From MESE01 sp036675035 (lineage in GTDB: Bacteria; Pseudomonadota; Gammaproteobacteria; Burkholderiales; Burkholderiaceae_D), in assembly GCA_036675035.1 (NCBI GenBank), contig JAKFFO010000193.1:7702-71701 (forward strand): a DNA stretch of 64,000 nt. The letters are read 5' to 3'. The position numbers and the translations under genes were made by a program. The notes under the pieces were generated by a model. The model made no database searches, was not told where the DNA came from, and was given only the letters and a program-made list of their open reading frames with translations. Below are positions 1 through 9,722 of the stretch, in pieces (the first letter of the stretch is position 1; each line of letters opens with the position of its first letter).

Positions 1-2784
1 AATAACGGCTATTACGGAGCAGACACTTTCAGCTACACCGCAACCGGTCCCGGCGGCGGCCCGTCTGCGGCCGCAGTGGTGACCGTTACGGTCGGCAATC
101 CGCCGGCCCCGGTGACTGCGGCGGTCAATGCAAACGTGCCTTTCAATACCGCGACGCCAATTGACCTGACGCCGTCAATAACCGGGGTGTTTTCCAGCAT
201 TGCAATCACAACATTGCCGTCCAACGGTAACGTTGTGATTGCAGGCAATGTAGTGACCTACACTCCGACAACCGGGTATAGCGGCGCCGACAGTTTCGCC
301 TATACCGCGACCGGTCCGGGCGGAGTCTCACCTCCGGCGACCGTGACCATCACGGTAGGTACGCTCGCACCGACCGCAGGGGCGGCTGCAATGACGGTTT
401 CACTCAACACCGAGACCACGCTGGATCTGGCGCCATTCATCACTGGCTCATCCATCTCCGGAGTATCCATTTCCGCCAACCCGTCACACGGCTCGGTCAA
501 GGTAAGCGGCACCAGCGTGATCTATACGCCGGTCAATAATTATTTCGGAGCCGATTCATTTTCATATATGGCGTACGGCAACGCGGGCAGTTCGCCGGCG
601 GCAACGGTCAGCGTAACGGTCACCGGACGGCCGGATCCGACGCGGGATGCCGCAGTCACCGGCTTGATCACATCCCAGGTCGATACCGCCAGGCGGTTTT
701 CAAGAACGCAGATTTCGAACTTCCAGGGGCGAATGGAATCGTTGCACCGGCGCGGCAATGCGGATCAGGGCAATGGCGAAAGTGCGCGCTTCAATGTCGG
801 TCCCAGCGAAGCTGCTGGGGCCACGATGCAACAGAGTCCGGGCAAATCGGCGGGTGCGGCATATCAACCGGCAGCATCCCTGAGCGCCGATCCGATGGCC
901 GGCTTGCTGCACCATCCTCCTTCGTCTGCCGCCACTCCGGTGCCGACCGCCACATCGGTGATTTCGGCTGCGTTAAGCGGCCTGCCGCAGTCCGATCCGG
1001 CAGCGATACTCGGCAACACGCTATTGATCGCGACCAATGCCGCGCAGACCTCCACTCTCAATCTGTCGGCCAGTACCGGCCGGGCGGATGAATCTTCAGC
1101 ACTGCCGGACGGTGTCGACGTGTGGATCGCCGGCGGAGTCCGGTTCGGCACGCGGGACCAGACCAGCGCCACAAGCGCAATGCGATTCACGACCGACGGC
1201 GTCAGTATCGGTGCGGACAAGCGATTCCGCGACGACCTCGCGCTGGGTGTCGGATTGGGCTATGCGCAGGACAAGACCAACATCGGCACCGACGGCACCA
1301 ACAGCACCGCGAAAAGCGTCACGATTGCCGGCTACGGCAGCTATCAGCCGACCGAAAATACCTTCATCGACGGACTGGTCGGGTACGGCCGGCTTGACTA
1401 TCACACCGACCGTTATGTGACGCCGGCCGGCCAGTTCGCACGCAGCGATCGCGCCGGTGATTTCCTGTTCGGTTCGCTGACCGGCGGCTACGAATTCCAT
1501 ACCACCGGGCTGACGCTGTCGCCGTACGGGCGGCTCGATCTTGCGCAGCATCGGCTCAAGCAGGCGACCGAAACCGGCGCCGGCGCATTTGCACTCAGCT
1601 ATGCGCGCCAGAACAGTCCGTCGGTACAGTTCTCGCTGGGGCTGCGCGCCGAGTCGGCGCATGAAACCAGTTTCGGATGGATCGCGCCGCGCTTGCGTAT
1701 CGAACTGCAGCGCGATTTCAAGGGCGAACAGGACGCCTATATTTCATACGCCGATTTGCCGGCGACACGTTACCTGATACCTGCTGCAAGCTCGAACCGC
1801 AACTCGATCGTGCTGGGTGTCGGCAGCGATTTCGTGTTCAGGCGCGGATTGACGCTGAGCCTGGATTATCAGACACAACGCTCATCGGGACAGGAAGACA
1901 GTCAGGCCGTGATGTTCAAACTGACCAAGGACATGAACGGACACAGCGCGCCGATGCCGGCCACCTTTTCCGGGCGCGGACTCGGCATCCGCCTCGATGT
2001 CGGCCATACCCACGACGACAACGTGAGCCGCGCCAACCGGTCGACAGAGCAATTGTCCGACAGTGCCTACAATATCAATTTCGGCAAGCGTCTCCTCAAC
2101 GTATCGCTGGGCGAGCATTCGCGATTGCTGGCAAATGCGTTCGCAGGCGGCGAGAAGTTCCGGCGCTACAGCGGCTTGGACCGCGTGTTCGCCGGTGCCG
2201 ATGCGGAGTACCAGTACCGCACGTCCGGCAGTTTCGGTGCACCTACTTTCGGCGTGTTCGGCAATTTCACGGCGGAGCAATACGAATCGAACCTGCGTGA
2301 CGGCCACCGCTTCTCCGGCGGCGTTTCGGTCAGCAAGCCGTTGACCGATCGCATTTCCCTGTTTGGTGCATTGTCGCGGAACTGGCGCTATGCAAAGAGC
2401 GCGGTGTTCGATGCCAAGGATTATTCGGCACGGCTGAACCTCGACTATGCGCTCACCGCGCAAAGCACGCTCTATCTGACCGGGGAATATCGTTATGGCG
2501 ATATTTTCTCGTCCGGCCGCTCGTCGCTGGAAAACATCGACATTGCCGACGTGCTGGTGCGGGACGATGTATTCACCCGCGAACAGTTCTTCAACTACCG
2601 CTTCGAGGGACGGACCATCCTGCTGACCGTCGGCTACAGCCTGCCGCTCGGACCGGGCGACGCGCTTGATTTCTCATGGCGGCGCATTGAATCGACGCCA
2701 AGCCGGTCACCGGGTTTTGCGACCACCGCACCGCGCAGTTATGTCGGCAATCAGCTCTTCATCGTCTACCTGACCAAGTTTTAA
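1..2784 (+). CDS. Ig/cadherin-like repeat surface protein with autotransporter-type beta-barrel, 5' truncated
   Basis: The frame is open from base 1, so the gene begins left of the window; 927 residues are visible. Residues 1 to about 210 hold tandem repeats of roughly 85-90 residues, each ending in a motif like GADSFSYTATGPGG, typical of bacterial Ig/cadherin-like surface repeats. A linker of about 160 residues follows. Residues from about 370 to 640 look like an autotransporter barrel (alternating aromatic strands, DVWIAGGVRFG onward). From about residue 656 a second block of barrel-like strands runs to a C-terminal TKF, where the last residue is Phe as expected for Bam recognition. Inferred role: outer-membrane-anchored surface or adhesin-like protein. 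The next gene starts 11 bases downstream, so the two are probably one transcript. The family is clear; the ligand is unknown. Confidence 0.8.
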   Translation, partial: NNGYYGADTFSYTATGPGGGPSAAAVVTVTVGNPPAPVTAAVNANVPFNTATPIDLTPSITGVFSSIAITTLPSNGNVVIAGNVVTYTPTTGYSGADSFAYTATGPGGVSPPATVTITVGTLAPTAGAAAMTVSLNTETTLDLAPFITGSSISGVSISANPSHGSVKVSGTSVIYTPVNNYFGADSFSYMAYGNAGSSPAATVSVTVTGRPDPTRDAAVTGLITSQVDTARRFSRTQISNFQGRMESLHRRGNADQGNGESARFNVGPSEAAGATMQQSPGKSAGAAYQPAASLSADPMAGLLHHPPSSAATPVPTATSVISAALSGLPQSDPAAILGNTLLIATNAAQTSTLNLSASTGRADESSALPDGVDVWIAGGVRFGTRDQTSATSAMRFTTDGVSIGADKRFRDDLALGVGLGYAQDKTNIGTDGTNSTAKSVTIAGYGSYQPTENTFIDGLVGYGRLDYHTDRYVTPAGQFARSDRAGDFLFGSLTGGYEFHTTGLTLSPYGRLDLAQHRLKQATETGAGAFALSYARQNSPSVQFSLGLRAESAHETSFGWIAPRLRIELQRDFKGEQDAYISYADLPATRYLIPAASSNRNSIVLGVGSDFVFRRGLTLSLDYQTQRSSGQEDSQAVMFKLTKDMNGHSAPMPATFSGRGLGIRLDVGHTHDDNVSRANRSTEQLSDSAYNINFGKRLLNVSLGEHSRLLANAFAGGEKFRRYSGLDRVFAGADAEYQYRTSGSFGAPTFGVFGNFTAEQYESNLRDGHRFSGGVSVSKPLTDRISLFGALSRNWRYAKSAVFDAKDYSARLNLDYALTAQSTLYLTGEYRYGDIFSSGRSSLENIDIADVLVRDDVFTREQFFNYRFEGRTILLTVGYSLPLGPGDALDFSWRRIESTPSRSPGFATTAPRSYVGNQLFIVYLTKF

Positions 2785-2795
2785 AGGACGCCATC

Positions 2796-4745
2796 GTGAA
2801 CTACAGATCCTCTTTCATCTGCGCCGGTTCGGCCGTGCTGACACTGATGCTGGCATCCTGCGGCGGTGGCGGCAGTTCGGGTGACGTAGTCCCCGGTACG
2901 CCCGCGGTCCAGAACACGAGCGGCGCGGACAGTTTCCTGCTGTTCCCGAATCCGCAAAAGCTGGCAGATGGCACGCTGGAAACCAATACAGTCGCGTACG
3001 CGGAAGCGTATTACGCGGCGATCGATACAATTGATCCAGCCACTGCAAAGAACACATTAGCCAGATGGAAAGCGGCGAACAAATTCGACACAGGAACTGG
3101 CACTCAGGTTGAAGCGGTGTTCGGCGATGTGCGCGACCTGGGATACGGGAGACGCATGACCGCGCGTCAGAATCCGGATGGTACGGTCGCGATCATGGTC
3201 GAAAACTACCAGGTGAATGCCGGTGGCGACTATGGGTACAACAGCCTGAACCTGGACGCGGCAATCGTGCGCGATCCGCGCTGGCATGTCGGCACCAATG
3301 CGATCGAGTTCAGCCCGGGACCGAATGGCGGCGCGAGCTTCGCCAAGTTCTATACCTTCAATCCGACCACTGGCGAACGGTTGCTGGTGGCGAACCTGGA
3401 CGGCCGCGGCAACAAGGCGATGCCGGGAATCTGCATCAACTGCCACGGCGGCCGGGCCGATCCGCTTACGCCGGCCGATCCGCTGACTGGAAAATCACGG
3501 TTCCCGCTGGTCCAGAACTCGGTATCGCAGCATCGGGGCGATGTACAGGCGCGGCTGCATATGCTGAATGCGGACCATCTCGAATTTTCTTCGACGAGGC
3601 CTGGATACACGCGGCCGGAACTGGAAGCGGCGATCAAGACGATGAACAAGATGATCCTGTGTACCTATCCGTTGGCGGGCGCCCCCGCCGGCCCGGAAGA
3701 TTTCTGCCGCCCGGCAGCCGGCGCCAATGAATGGCAAGGTACCGCGACTGCGGTGCTCAAGGCGGCCTATGGCGGCGACGGCTTGCCCAGCCCCACATTT
3801 TCCGACACCTATGTTCCGCCTGACTGGATCAGTGCCGGCCGGACAACCTTGTACAACGACGTCGCCAAGCAGGCGTGCATGACATGCCATATCCTGCGCG
3901 GCACCGGCAATCAGTCCGATCTCGATTTCATGAGCTATGCGAAATTCTCCGGATATTCCGACCGGATCAAGGCACATGTGATCGATCGCGGCAACATGCC
4001 GCTGGCAAAAATAGTTTCCGACCGGTTCTGGGCGACCGGCATGGCGGAGTCGATGGGTTCGTGGCTGCAGGGCCTCGGCTACACGGTGCGCGATGCGGCG
4101 TCCGTGCTGCTGCGGCCCGGCCGCCCGATTGCCGATCCGGGCCCTGATCGTACCGTGAATTTCGGTCCGACCACGCTGTCGGCAGCCGGCAGCCTGTACG
4201 CCACTTCGTACAACTGGTCGATCACGACCAATCCGGGCAACGCCGGTTCGCTCTCGGATCCGGCATCAGCCACGCCAACTTTCACCGCCACGGCGGATGG
4301 AACTTATGTATTACAGCTGATCGCCAGCAGCGCAACGGCGCAAAGCGCGCCTGCATCGCTGACACTGGTGGTCAACAATGCGCTGACGCCTGTTCCAACG
4401 GCAATTCGCTTTACAGACATCAAGGCAGTATTGCAGGGCGACTGCATCGCTTGCCATACGCCACCCGGAACCGCAGCAATCAAGCCGCCGATTTTTTACA
4501 GCGATACGGATCGCAATGGCGACGGCATCATCAATGCAACCGATACCTCGTGGATGTACAAGGAAGTGCGGGGCCGCGTCAATTTCACGGACATCGTTGC
4601 CAGCCCCTTGCTGCGCAAGCCATCGAACAATCATCACAATGGCTTGCTGCAAACCGGGTTCGACACGAGCAAACCGCCGGGGCATGCGGATCGCGTGAAT
4701 TACGATCTGTTCCTGAACTGGATTTTGAATGGTGCGCCGGAATAG
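2796..4745 (+). CDS. three-haem c-type cytochrome-like lipoprotein with PKD-like insert
   Basis: 649 residues with a GTG start preceded by AAAGGA. A lipoprotein signal ends in LMLASC followed by a Gly-rich tether (GGGGSSG). Three CxxCH haem-attachment motifs are visible: CINCH near residue 213, CMTCH near 361 and CIACH near 550. Between the second and third lies an Ig/PKD-like segment (about residues 440-530, beginning IADPGPDRTV). Inferred role: periplasmic or surface electron carrier or haem enzyme anchored in a membrane. It directly follows the barrel protein with an 11-base gap, suggesting co-expression and perhaps surface display. No known enzyme is recognised; the function beyond haem binding is open. 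Confidence 0.8.
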   Translation: MNYRSSFICAGSAVLTLMLASCGGGGSSGDVVPGTPAVQNTSGADSFLLFPNPQKLADGTLETNTVAYAEAYYAAIDTIDPATAKNTLARWKAANKFDTGTGTQVEAVFGDVRDLGYGRRMTARQNPDGTVAIMVENYQVNAGGDYGYNSLNLDAAIVRDPRWHVGTNAIEFSPGPNGGASFAKFYTFNPTTGERLLVANLDGRGNKAMPGICINCHGGRADPLTPADPLTGKSRFPLVQNSVSQHRGDVQARLHMLNADHLEFSSTRPGYTRPELEAAIKTMNKMILCTYPLAGAPAGPEDFCRPAAGANEWQGTATAVLKAAYGGDGLPSPTFSDTYVPPDWISAGRTTLYNDVAKQACMTCHILRGTGNQSDLDFMSYAKFSGYSDRIKAHVIDRGNMPLAKIVSDRFWATGMAESMGSWLQGLGYTVRDAASVLLRPGRPIADPGPDRTVNFGPTTLSAAGSLYATSYNWSITTNPGNAGSLSDPASATPTFTATADGTYVLQLIASSATAQSAPASLTLVVNNALTPVPTAIRFTDIKAVLQGDCIACHTPPGTAAIKPPIFYSDTDRNGDGIINATDTSWMYKEVRGRVNFTDIVASPLLRKPSNNHHNGLLQTGFDTSKPPGHADRVNYDLFLNWILNGAPE

Positions 4746-4790
4746 GAAGTGGGCGCGATCGCACCGGCGTGAACAGTAGCGGAGGTCTTT

Positions 4791-4920
4791 AGCCCCTCTC
4801 TCCCGCAGGCGGGAGAGAGGTTGGGAGTGAGGGAGATTGCAAAGACCGCGTTCTTTCAACCACTCTCGAAGCAGTGCTTCGAGTCCCCGGCCCTAATCCC
4901 GCTTGCGGGACAAGGGAGCA
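4791..4920. repeat. composite intergenic hairpin element (REP/MITE-like)
   Basis: Three perfect hairpins lie close together in the gap between two convergent genes: 4795-4820 (12 bp stem CCTCTCTCCCGC, 2-base loop), 4865-4883 (8 bp stem CTCGAAGC) and 4897-4910 (TCCCGC stem). The pyrimidine-rich CCCTCTC/GGGAGAG type is common in dispersed proteobacterial intergenic repeats. A degenerate relative (CAACCCTCTCCCAGAGG) occurs near 17569. It may also terminate transcription from both sides. Confidence 0.6.
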
Positions 4921-4974
4921 AACACAGTACCGGTTTGTTAGTAATCCTGAAAGCCCGCGTCGGAGATAGTTAAA

Positions 4975-5712
4975 TCAATACGTGCGGCGCGGCGCACTAT
5001 AGCTGTTGCCGGGGAAGACGAACGGTGTGGTGCGGCCAACCAGCGTCTCGATCAGCATCAGTTCCTGATCGGTATGATCCTTGAATCCTGCCAGCCGTAT
5101 ATTCTTCCCGGCCTGCTCGCCCTTGGTGATGTAGAGCGGCTTGTCATGATGGGTCGCGACCACGGTGTCCCTGCTATCCGGATCGTCGTTGGCCAGCACG
5201 TCGGTAATGCCGTAACAGGTACAGAAGTAGGTCAGTTCCGGGTCTGCCTCTACATAGATTCCGGTGCCGCGGATACCCAGTGTCGCGGTCTGGGTTTTCA
5301 CGCTCATGCCCTGGCTGCGCGACACCGACAGCAGCTTCCCGGACAGCATGCGCAGCCCGGAGATCACCATCGATGCAACATCCTTCTTGTCGCCCTGGAG
5401 TTCGACTTCGCTGTCGCCGCGCAGGATCATCGCATTGGCGCCGACCACGAATACGATTTCGCTGTTCTTCGCGGTTTGCACCGTGTCGTTCGGACCGATC
5501 GGCGTGCCTATCGACGCTTCCTTGCCGTTGACGGTGGCGCTGCCGGAAATCCGATAGATCGATTGGCCTGGCGGCAGTTTCGCCGGCGGCGTGCCGAACA
5601 GGCTGTCGGCTCTCGCTTCCCTCGCCGGAAGCAGCGTGGTAAACAATCCGGCTGCCAGCGCGTTGATCAGCACCCTGCGACGGGGATCTTCCGCATCTCC
5701 AAAGCGTTCCAT
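4975..5712 (-). CDS. FecR-domain protein with Tat-type signal
   Basis: 245 residues. The ATG at 5712 is preceded by GGGAGAA. The N-terminus has an RRR motif followed by a hydrophobic stretch (about residues 12-35, ending AREARA), fitting a twin-arginine signal. The mature part carries a FecR-like fold: a gluten-like SATVNGKEA start, IGPNDTVQTAKNSEIVFVVG, and the conserved core TATLGIRGTGIYVE. A CTCYG motif near residue 166 follows the FecR core. FecR-domain proteins without the anti-sigma helix are usually periplasmic and often encoded near cell-surface or sensory genes. No sigma factor gene is adjacent, so a role as FecR anti-sigma factor is not supported. Confidence 0.75.
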   Translation of the reverse strand: MERFGDAEDPRRRVLINALAAGLFTTLLPAREARADSLFGTPPAKLPPGQSIYRISGSATVNGKEASIGTPIGPNDTVQTAKNSEIVFVVGANAMILRGDSEVELQGDKKDVASMVISGLRMLSGKLLSVSRSQGMSVKTQTATLGIRGTGIYVEADPELTYFCTCYGITDVLANDDPDSRDTVVATHHDKPLYITKGEQAGKNIRLAGFKDHTDQELMLIETLVGRTTPFVFPGNSYSAPRRTY

Positions 5713-5915
5713 AGGTTCTCCCTGTTTTTTTGCAATCGTGGGATTGAGTCGATTGCTTTAGGCGAGAGCCTAGCATAAGTTTTCAGGGATATTGCGGGCC
5801 GGATGGCGATATTTGTCGATATTGCGTATGCAGGGCCGCAAGCGACGGATAGTCCGATTTTCGGGTCTTACCCATCGCTCCTTCCATGGTGGAACTTCGG
5901 GTCCTCAGGCCACTG

Positions 5916-7133
5916 TTACGGCACATCGGCGCTGCCCGGCGCGCCGACCGCACCGGCGATTGTCGTCAAGCCGCCTCCGGGCGTCAGTTTGCGAATCACA
6001 TGATTGCCGGAGTCGGTGAAGTATATATTGCCGGCCGCATCGATCGCGACGTCGCGAGGCGAGTTGAGCTGAGCGTTTGCACCGACCAGCGTAGTGACGA
6101 CGCGGTCCGGTGCGATTTTTCGAATCGCGTTGTTGCCGCTATCGGCAACAAACAGGTTGCCCGATCCATCGGCGGTCAAACCATACGAGAAGTAGAATTT
6201 GGCGCTGGAACCGGGGCCATCGATCAGCGACGCGCTGGTTTCCGGATAAAGCGCTCCGGCATGCGCATCGACGATGCCGCTGGCATCAATTTTACGCACG
6301 ATCATGGTGCCGTAAATCGTATTCGGTTCGGGCGGCAGAATGAATCCGTCTGTAACGAACAGGGCGCCCGTCGTATTGATCGTGAGGCCGAGCACGTTGG
6401 CAAACAAGGCGGTGGCGACATCGCCATCCACGATGCCTTTCGATCCGGCCGTTCCAGCCAGTGTACTGACCGACCCGGTTGCCGTGATGCGGCGTATCAG
6501 ATAATTTTCCGTGTCCGCGACATAGACATTGCCGGCTGCATCGGTGGCGATGCCAGTGGGAAGATTGAATTGCGCGGTTATGCCGGCACCGTTTGTGCTG
6601 CCCGGCACACCGGGCACGCCGGCGAGCGTGGTGACGACCCCGGACGGTGTGATCTTGCGAACGGTATGGTTTCCCCGGTCGGTCACATAGAGGTTGCTGT
6701 TGCCGTCGATCGCGATGCCGTGTGGATTGTTGAACCGCGCAGCGGCGCCTGCGCCGTCGGCGATGCCGGGATTACCGGCTGCACCGGCGATCGTCGTGAC
6801 CACGCCGGATTGGGTAATGCGCCGAATCGTGTGATTACCGCTGTCGGCAACATACAGGTCACCGTTTGCCGCCAGTACGATGCCGTTCGGATTGTTGAAA
6901 CGCGCCATGCTTGCGTCCGCACGCGGCGCTTGCGTGTCGCTGCCTGAAGGAGGCTGCTGCGGCGATTGGGAAAATCCATCTCCGCTCGAGTTGGCCGTCT
7001 GGCCCTGCGCATTGGTGGGTGTCGCGGCACCGGCTTGATCGTTACCGCCTCCGCCACCGCATGCAGCGAGCAACACGGACAAGGCAATGGTTGTGATGCG
7101 CCGATTGATCGGCAATAGAAATGTATGCAGCAT
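5916..7133 (-). CDS. NHL-repeat lipoprotein
   Basis: 405 residues. I chose the ATG at 7133 because it places the lipoprotein signal correctly (lipobox LLAAC, then GGGGGND); a TTG at 7193 would add 20 odd residues. From about residue 75 the protein is built of roughly 55-residue repeats of NHL type, each with a motif like FNNPNGIVLAANGDLYVADS and GNHTIRRIT, predicting a six-bladed beta-propeller. Such lipoproteins are extracytoplasmic scaffolds or binding proteins; no catalytic residues can be assigned. It shares the Cys plus poly-Gly tether with the cytochrome lipoprotein at 2796. Confidence 0.8.
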   Translation of the reverse strand: MLHTFLLPINRRITTIALSVLLAACGGGGGNDQAGAATPTNAQGQTANSSGDGFSQSPQQPPSGSDTQAPRADASMARFNNPNGIVLAANGDLYVADSGNHTIRRITQSGVVTTIAGAAGNPGIADGAGAAARFNNPHGIAIDGNSNLYVTDRGNHTVRKITPSGVVTTLAGVPGVPGSTNGAGITAQFNLPTGIATDAAGNVYVADTENYLIRRITATGSVSTLAGTAGSKGIVDGDVATALFANVLGLTINTTGALFVTDGFILPPEPNTIYGTMIVRKIDASGIVDAHAGALYPETSASLIDGPGSSAKFYFSYGLTADGSGNLFVADSGNNAIRKIAPDRVVTTLVGANAQLNSPRDVAIDAAGNIYFTDSGNHVIRKLTPGGGLTTIAGAVGAPGSADVP

Positions 7134-7373
7134 GGTCGGCCCAAAAAAGTACTGCTCCCTGATGCATATGAATATTATTGTTCGCGCCTCCAAGGTAATC
7201 CGGCTGCGGCCGGTGTCATGTGATCCGCATCAAGCTTGCGGGAAACCATCTTTGATATTTCAAGTACTGTGAACGAATTGACACATCGATGGCGTAACGA
7301 AGAACCGGAAGCGATGCGCGCCGCTTTAATCAATAAGCTGATCGGCAGCTTGTGCGGAACCGGCCCGGCTGCA

Positions 7374-8672
7374 TCAATCGAGCGGAATGCCGCGGTAGCG
7401 CGAGACGTCGGACGGCGTCACCAGGGGTGCGCGATTACCCCATGCGTTGCGGATGTAGGACACCACCGCCGCGACTTCCGCATCGCTCAGCGCGGGGCCG
7501 AACGGCGGCATGCCATAGGGGCGCGGATTGCCGGATGTGCTGGGCGGATAGCCGCCGTTGAGCACGATGCGGATCGGATTGATTGCGGTATGCGCCGTCA
7601 GCGAGCGGTTGCCCGCCAGCGGCGGATATCCGGGCGGAAGTCCTTCACCGCTTGCCTGGTGACAGTCGGCACAGTGTTTCCGGTACAACTGCGCACCTGT
7701 CTTGAGCACACTTTCGGCTTCTTGCGCGGAGAACCGGATCGACGCCGGCTCGGTTCGCGTGCCGGTCTGCGGCAGCGACTTCAGATAGCCGGCCATCGCC
7801 GCGATGTCGCTGTCGTTGAGATATTGCAGGCTTTCGCGAACTACTTCCGCCATCGGGCCGAACACCGCGCCTCGCGCGGAGACGCCGGTTTTCAGCAGAT
7901 CGACAATATGCTGCGTACCCCATTCCCCGATACTCGTTTCCGATCCGGAAGTAAGCGGTGACGCGTACCAGTTCAGCATCGGAATGACACCGCCGGCCAG
8001 TTCGGTCCCGCTCTCGGTCGCGCCGAGCGCATTGCGATTGGCATGGCATGCATTGCAATGCCCCAACCCTTGTACCAGGTAGGCGCCGCGATTCCAGTCG
8101 ATGGTCTGTTCGGTGTCGGCCTGATAGACGCCGGGCCGGAAATACAATGCGCGCCATCCGGCCAGCAGGATGCGCTGGTCATATGGAAACCGCAAACCAT
8201 GTTCTCGGTTGGTCCGGTACACCGGTTCCAGCGTTCGGAAATAGGCATACATCGCGTCCGAATCGGCGCGGGTCACCTTGGTGTAGTTCGGGTATGGAAA
8301 CGCCGGATACAGAAAGCTGCCATCCTTCGATTTGCCGTTGTGCAGCGCGCGCCAGAAATCGTCCGACGACCATTGCCCGATTCCGGTTTCTGCATCCGGC
8401 GTGATGTTCGATGAAAAAATATCGCCGAACGGCGTGGCGATTGCGCGGCCGCCGGCATACGCCGAGCCGCCGCGCGCGGTATGGCAAGCCATGCAATTGC
8501 CGGCGCGTGCCAGGTAAGCGCCGCGGGCAATCTGCTCGGACCGGTTCGCAACCGGCTGGCTCCGATGCTCGCTGCCGGGATCGTGCATGAACTCGATTGC
8601 AATCATAACCACCGGCACCAGAACGATCGCCGCAAGCATCAGATAAAGAACCGGAAATAGAAATCGTCTCAT
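7374..8672 (-). CDS. three-haem cytochrome c, dehydrogenase (AdhB-like) subunit
   Basis: 432 residues. It has an N-terminal membrane anchor or uncleaved signal (about residues 5-27) and three CxxCH motifs: CMACH near residue 60, CNACH near 208 and CADCH near 338. Length, three-domain layout and the segments ATPFGDIFSSNITPD and YGMPPFGPALSD match the cytochrome subunit of membrane-bound alcohol, aldehyde or sugar dehydrogenases, which pass electrons to ubiquinone. No flavin or PQQ dehydrogenase partner lies in this window. It sits 13 bases after the cytochrome c4-like gene, so they are probably one operon, and together they may form an electron-transfer unit. Confidence 0.85.
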   Translation of the reverse strand: MRRFLFPVLYLMLAAIVLVPVVMIAIEFMHDPGSEHRSQPVANRSEQIARGAYLARAGNCMACHTARGGSAYAGGRAIATPFGDIFSSNITPDAETGIGQWSSDDFWRALHNGKSKDGSFLYPAFPYPNYTKVTRADSDAMYAYFRTLEPVYRTNREHGLRFPYDQRILLAGWRALYFRPGVYQADTEQTIDWNRGAYLVQGLGHCNACHANRNALGATESGTELAGGVIPMLNWYASPLTSGSETSIGEWGTQHIVDLLKTGVSARGAVFGPMAEVVRESLQYLNDSDIAAMAGYLKSLPQTGTRTEPASIRFSAQEAESVLKTGAQLYRKHCADCHQASGEGLPPGYPPLAGNRSLTAHTAINPIRIVLNGGYPPSTSGNPRPYGMPPFGPALSDAEVAAVVSYIRNAWGNRAPLVTPSDVSRYRGIPLD

Positions 8673-8685
8673 CGGCGGCTCCGGC

Positions 8686-9396
8686 TCATTGCGGCACGCT
8701 GCCGCAAGCCATCGGCAATTTATGCAGCTGCGCCGGCTCGGGAGCCGAATCGTCCGGCACCGGTTGCGATGCGAGCCACGCGGATGCCGCGCTGATGTCC
8801 TGCACCGTCAGCCGCGCCGCGATCTGCGCCATGCAATCCGGTGCCGCGGTGCGGCGCGATCCATTTTTCCATGCGCCGAACTGGGCATTCAGATAATCTC
8901 TCGGCAGACCGAGCAGGCCCGGAATGAACGGCGCGACGCCGGTGAGCGCTTTTCCGTGGCAGGCAATGCAGGCAGGCACCTTTTTCGATGCGTCGCCCGA
9001 CATCACCAGCATGCGCCCTCGTTCGATGACAGATGCCGGCAAATCGAGCTGCTGCGATGGCGGGTACGGGAGCGTGAGGCTTGCGAAATAGCGCGCCATT
9101 TCATGCAGATATCCATCCGACAGATGGTTGACCATATAGGTCATCATCGCATTCTCGCGTCGTCCATCCCGAAAATTGATCAACTGGTTATACAGATAGC
9201 CTGCCGGTTTGCCGGCGATGCGCGGGAAATAGCCGTCACTGGTTGCGCGACCTTGTATCCCATGGCATGCAGTACACGCGACCACGCGTTCGGCGATCGT
9301 ATCCGGGATCGCCGAACCAGCTGCAATGGCATTCGCGCCTGCGCACGCGGCAATCGCCAAACCGGCAATCAACCGGAACAGATATCGGGATTTCAT
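8686..9396 (-). CDS. di-haem cytochrome c4-like protein
   Basis: 236 residues with a cleavable Sec signal (AGLAIAACAGANAIAA). Two haem motifs, CTACHGIQG near residue 41 and CIACHGKAL near 142, each lead a roughly 90-residue cytochrome c domain, the arrangement of cytochrome c4-type periplasmic electron carriers. It is the first gene of a two-gene operon with the three-haem cytochrome downstream. The 465-base gap upstream (9397-9861) carries no gene that I can support; its right part holds the sigma54 promoter of the opposite operon. Confidence 0.8.
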   Translation of the reverse strand: MKSRYLFRLIAGLAIAACAGANAIAAGSAIPDTIAERVVACTACHGIQGRATSDGYFPRIAGKPAGYLYNQLINFRDGRRENAMMTYMVNHLSDGYLHEMARYFASLTLPYPPSQQLDLPASVIERGRMLVMSGDASKKVPACIACHGKALTGVAPFIPGLLGLPRDYLNAQFGAWKNGSRRTAAPDCMAQIAARLTVQDISAASAWLASQPVPDDSAPEPAQLHKLPMACGSVPQ

Positions 9397-9610
9397 GTCA
9401 TCGATCGCGAAGCAAAATGGAAAATGAAACAGAATTCACGCAATGAGCATAACCGAAGCGGGCTGTGGCCGCTTTTGGCAAATCGCATGAAGACATGATG
9501 CGTGGCTTAAATTCCGATATGCAGATCCTTGCCAGCGCGCAGGGTGCTCAGAGCGTATCGGTCCAGCAAGAACGCGCTCACCGCTATTGCCGTTCAACGC
9601 ATTCCACAAC

Positions 9611-9637
9611 TGCAAAATTTACGCGTAAGTTATGCAA
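9611..9637. promoter_or_regulatory. candidate activator-binding dyads upstream of the 9723 promoter
   Basis: Imperfect palindrome centred on TTACGCGTAA. It can be read as two overlapping dyads: GCAA-AAT-TTAC (9612-9622) and GTAA-GTT-ATGC (9625-9635). The same GTAA-N3-TTRC pattern recurs upstream of other sigma54 promoters in this island (17353, 17374, 20119, 26640). It lies 88-101 bp upstream of the -24 element. Confidence 0.45.
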
Positions 9638-9722
9638 AAGCGCATTGAGAAATTATTTCTTCCCTGCTGTCATTCTCTTGCATCTCTTGCAATGATGCGG
9701 GCCTGACCAAGAAGTATCGCGC

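Noticed and set aside
5886..6947. 353-codon open frame opposite the NHL-repeat gene
   Set aside because: It mirrors the repeats of the true gene on the other strand; the composition is Arg/Gly-rich shadow sequence.
9465..9695. Short frame before the DUF883 operon
   Set aside because: No RBS, no recognisable domain, and it ends within promoter-like sequence.
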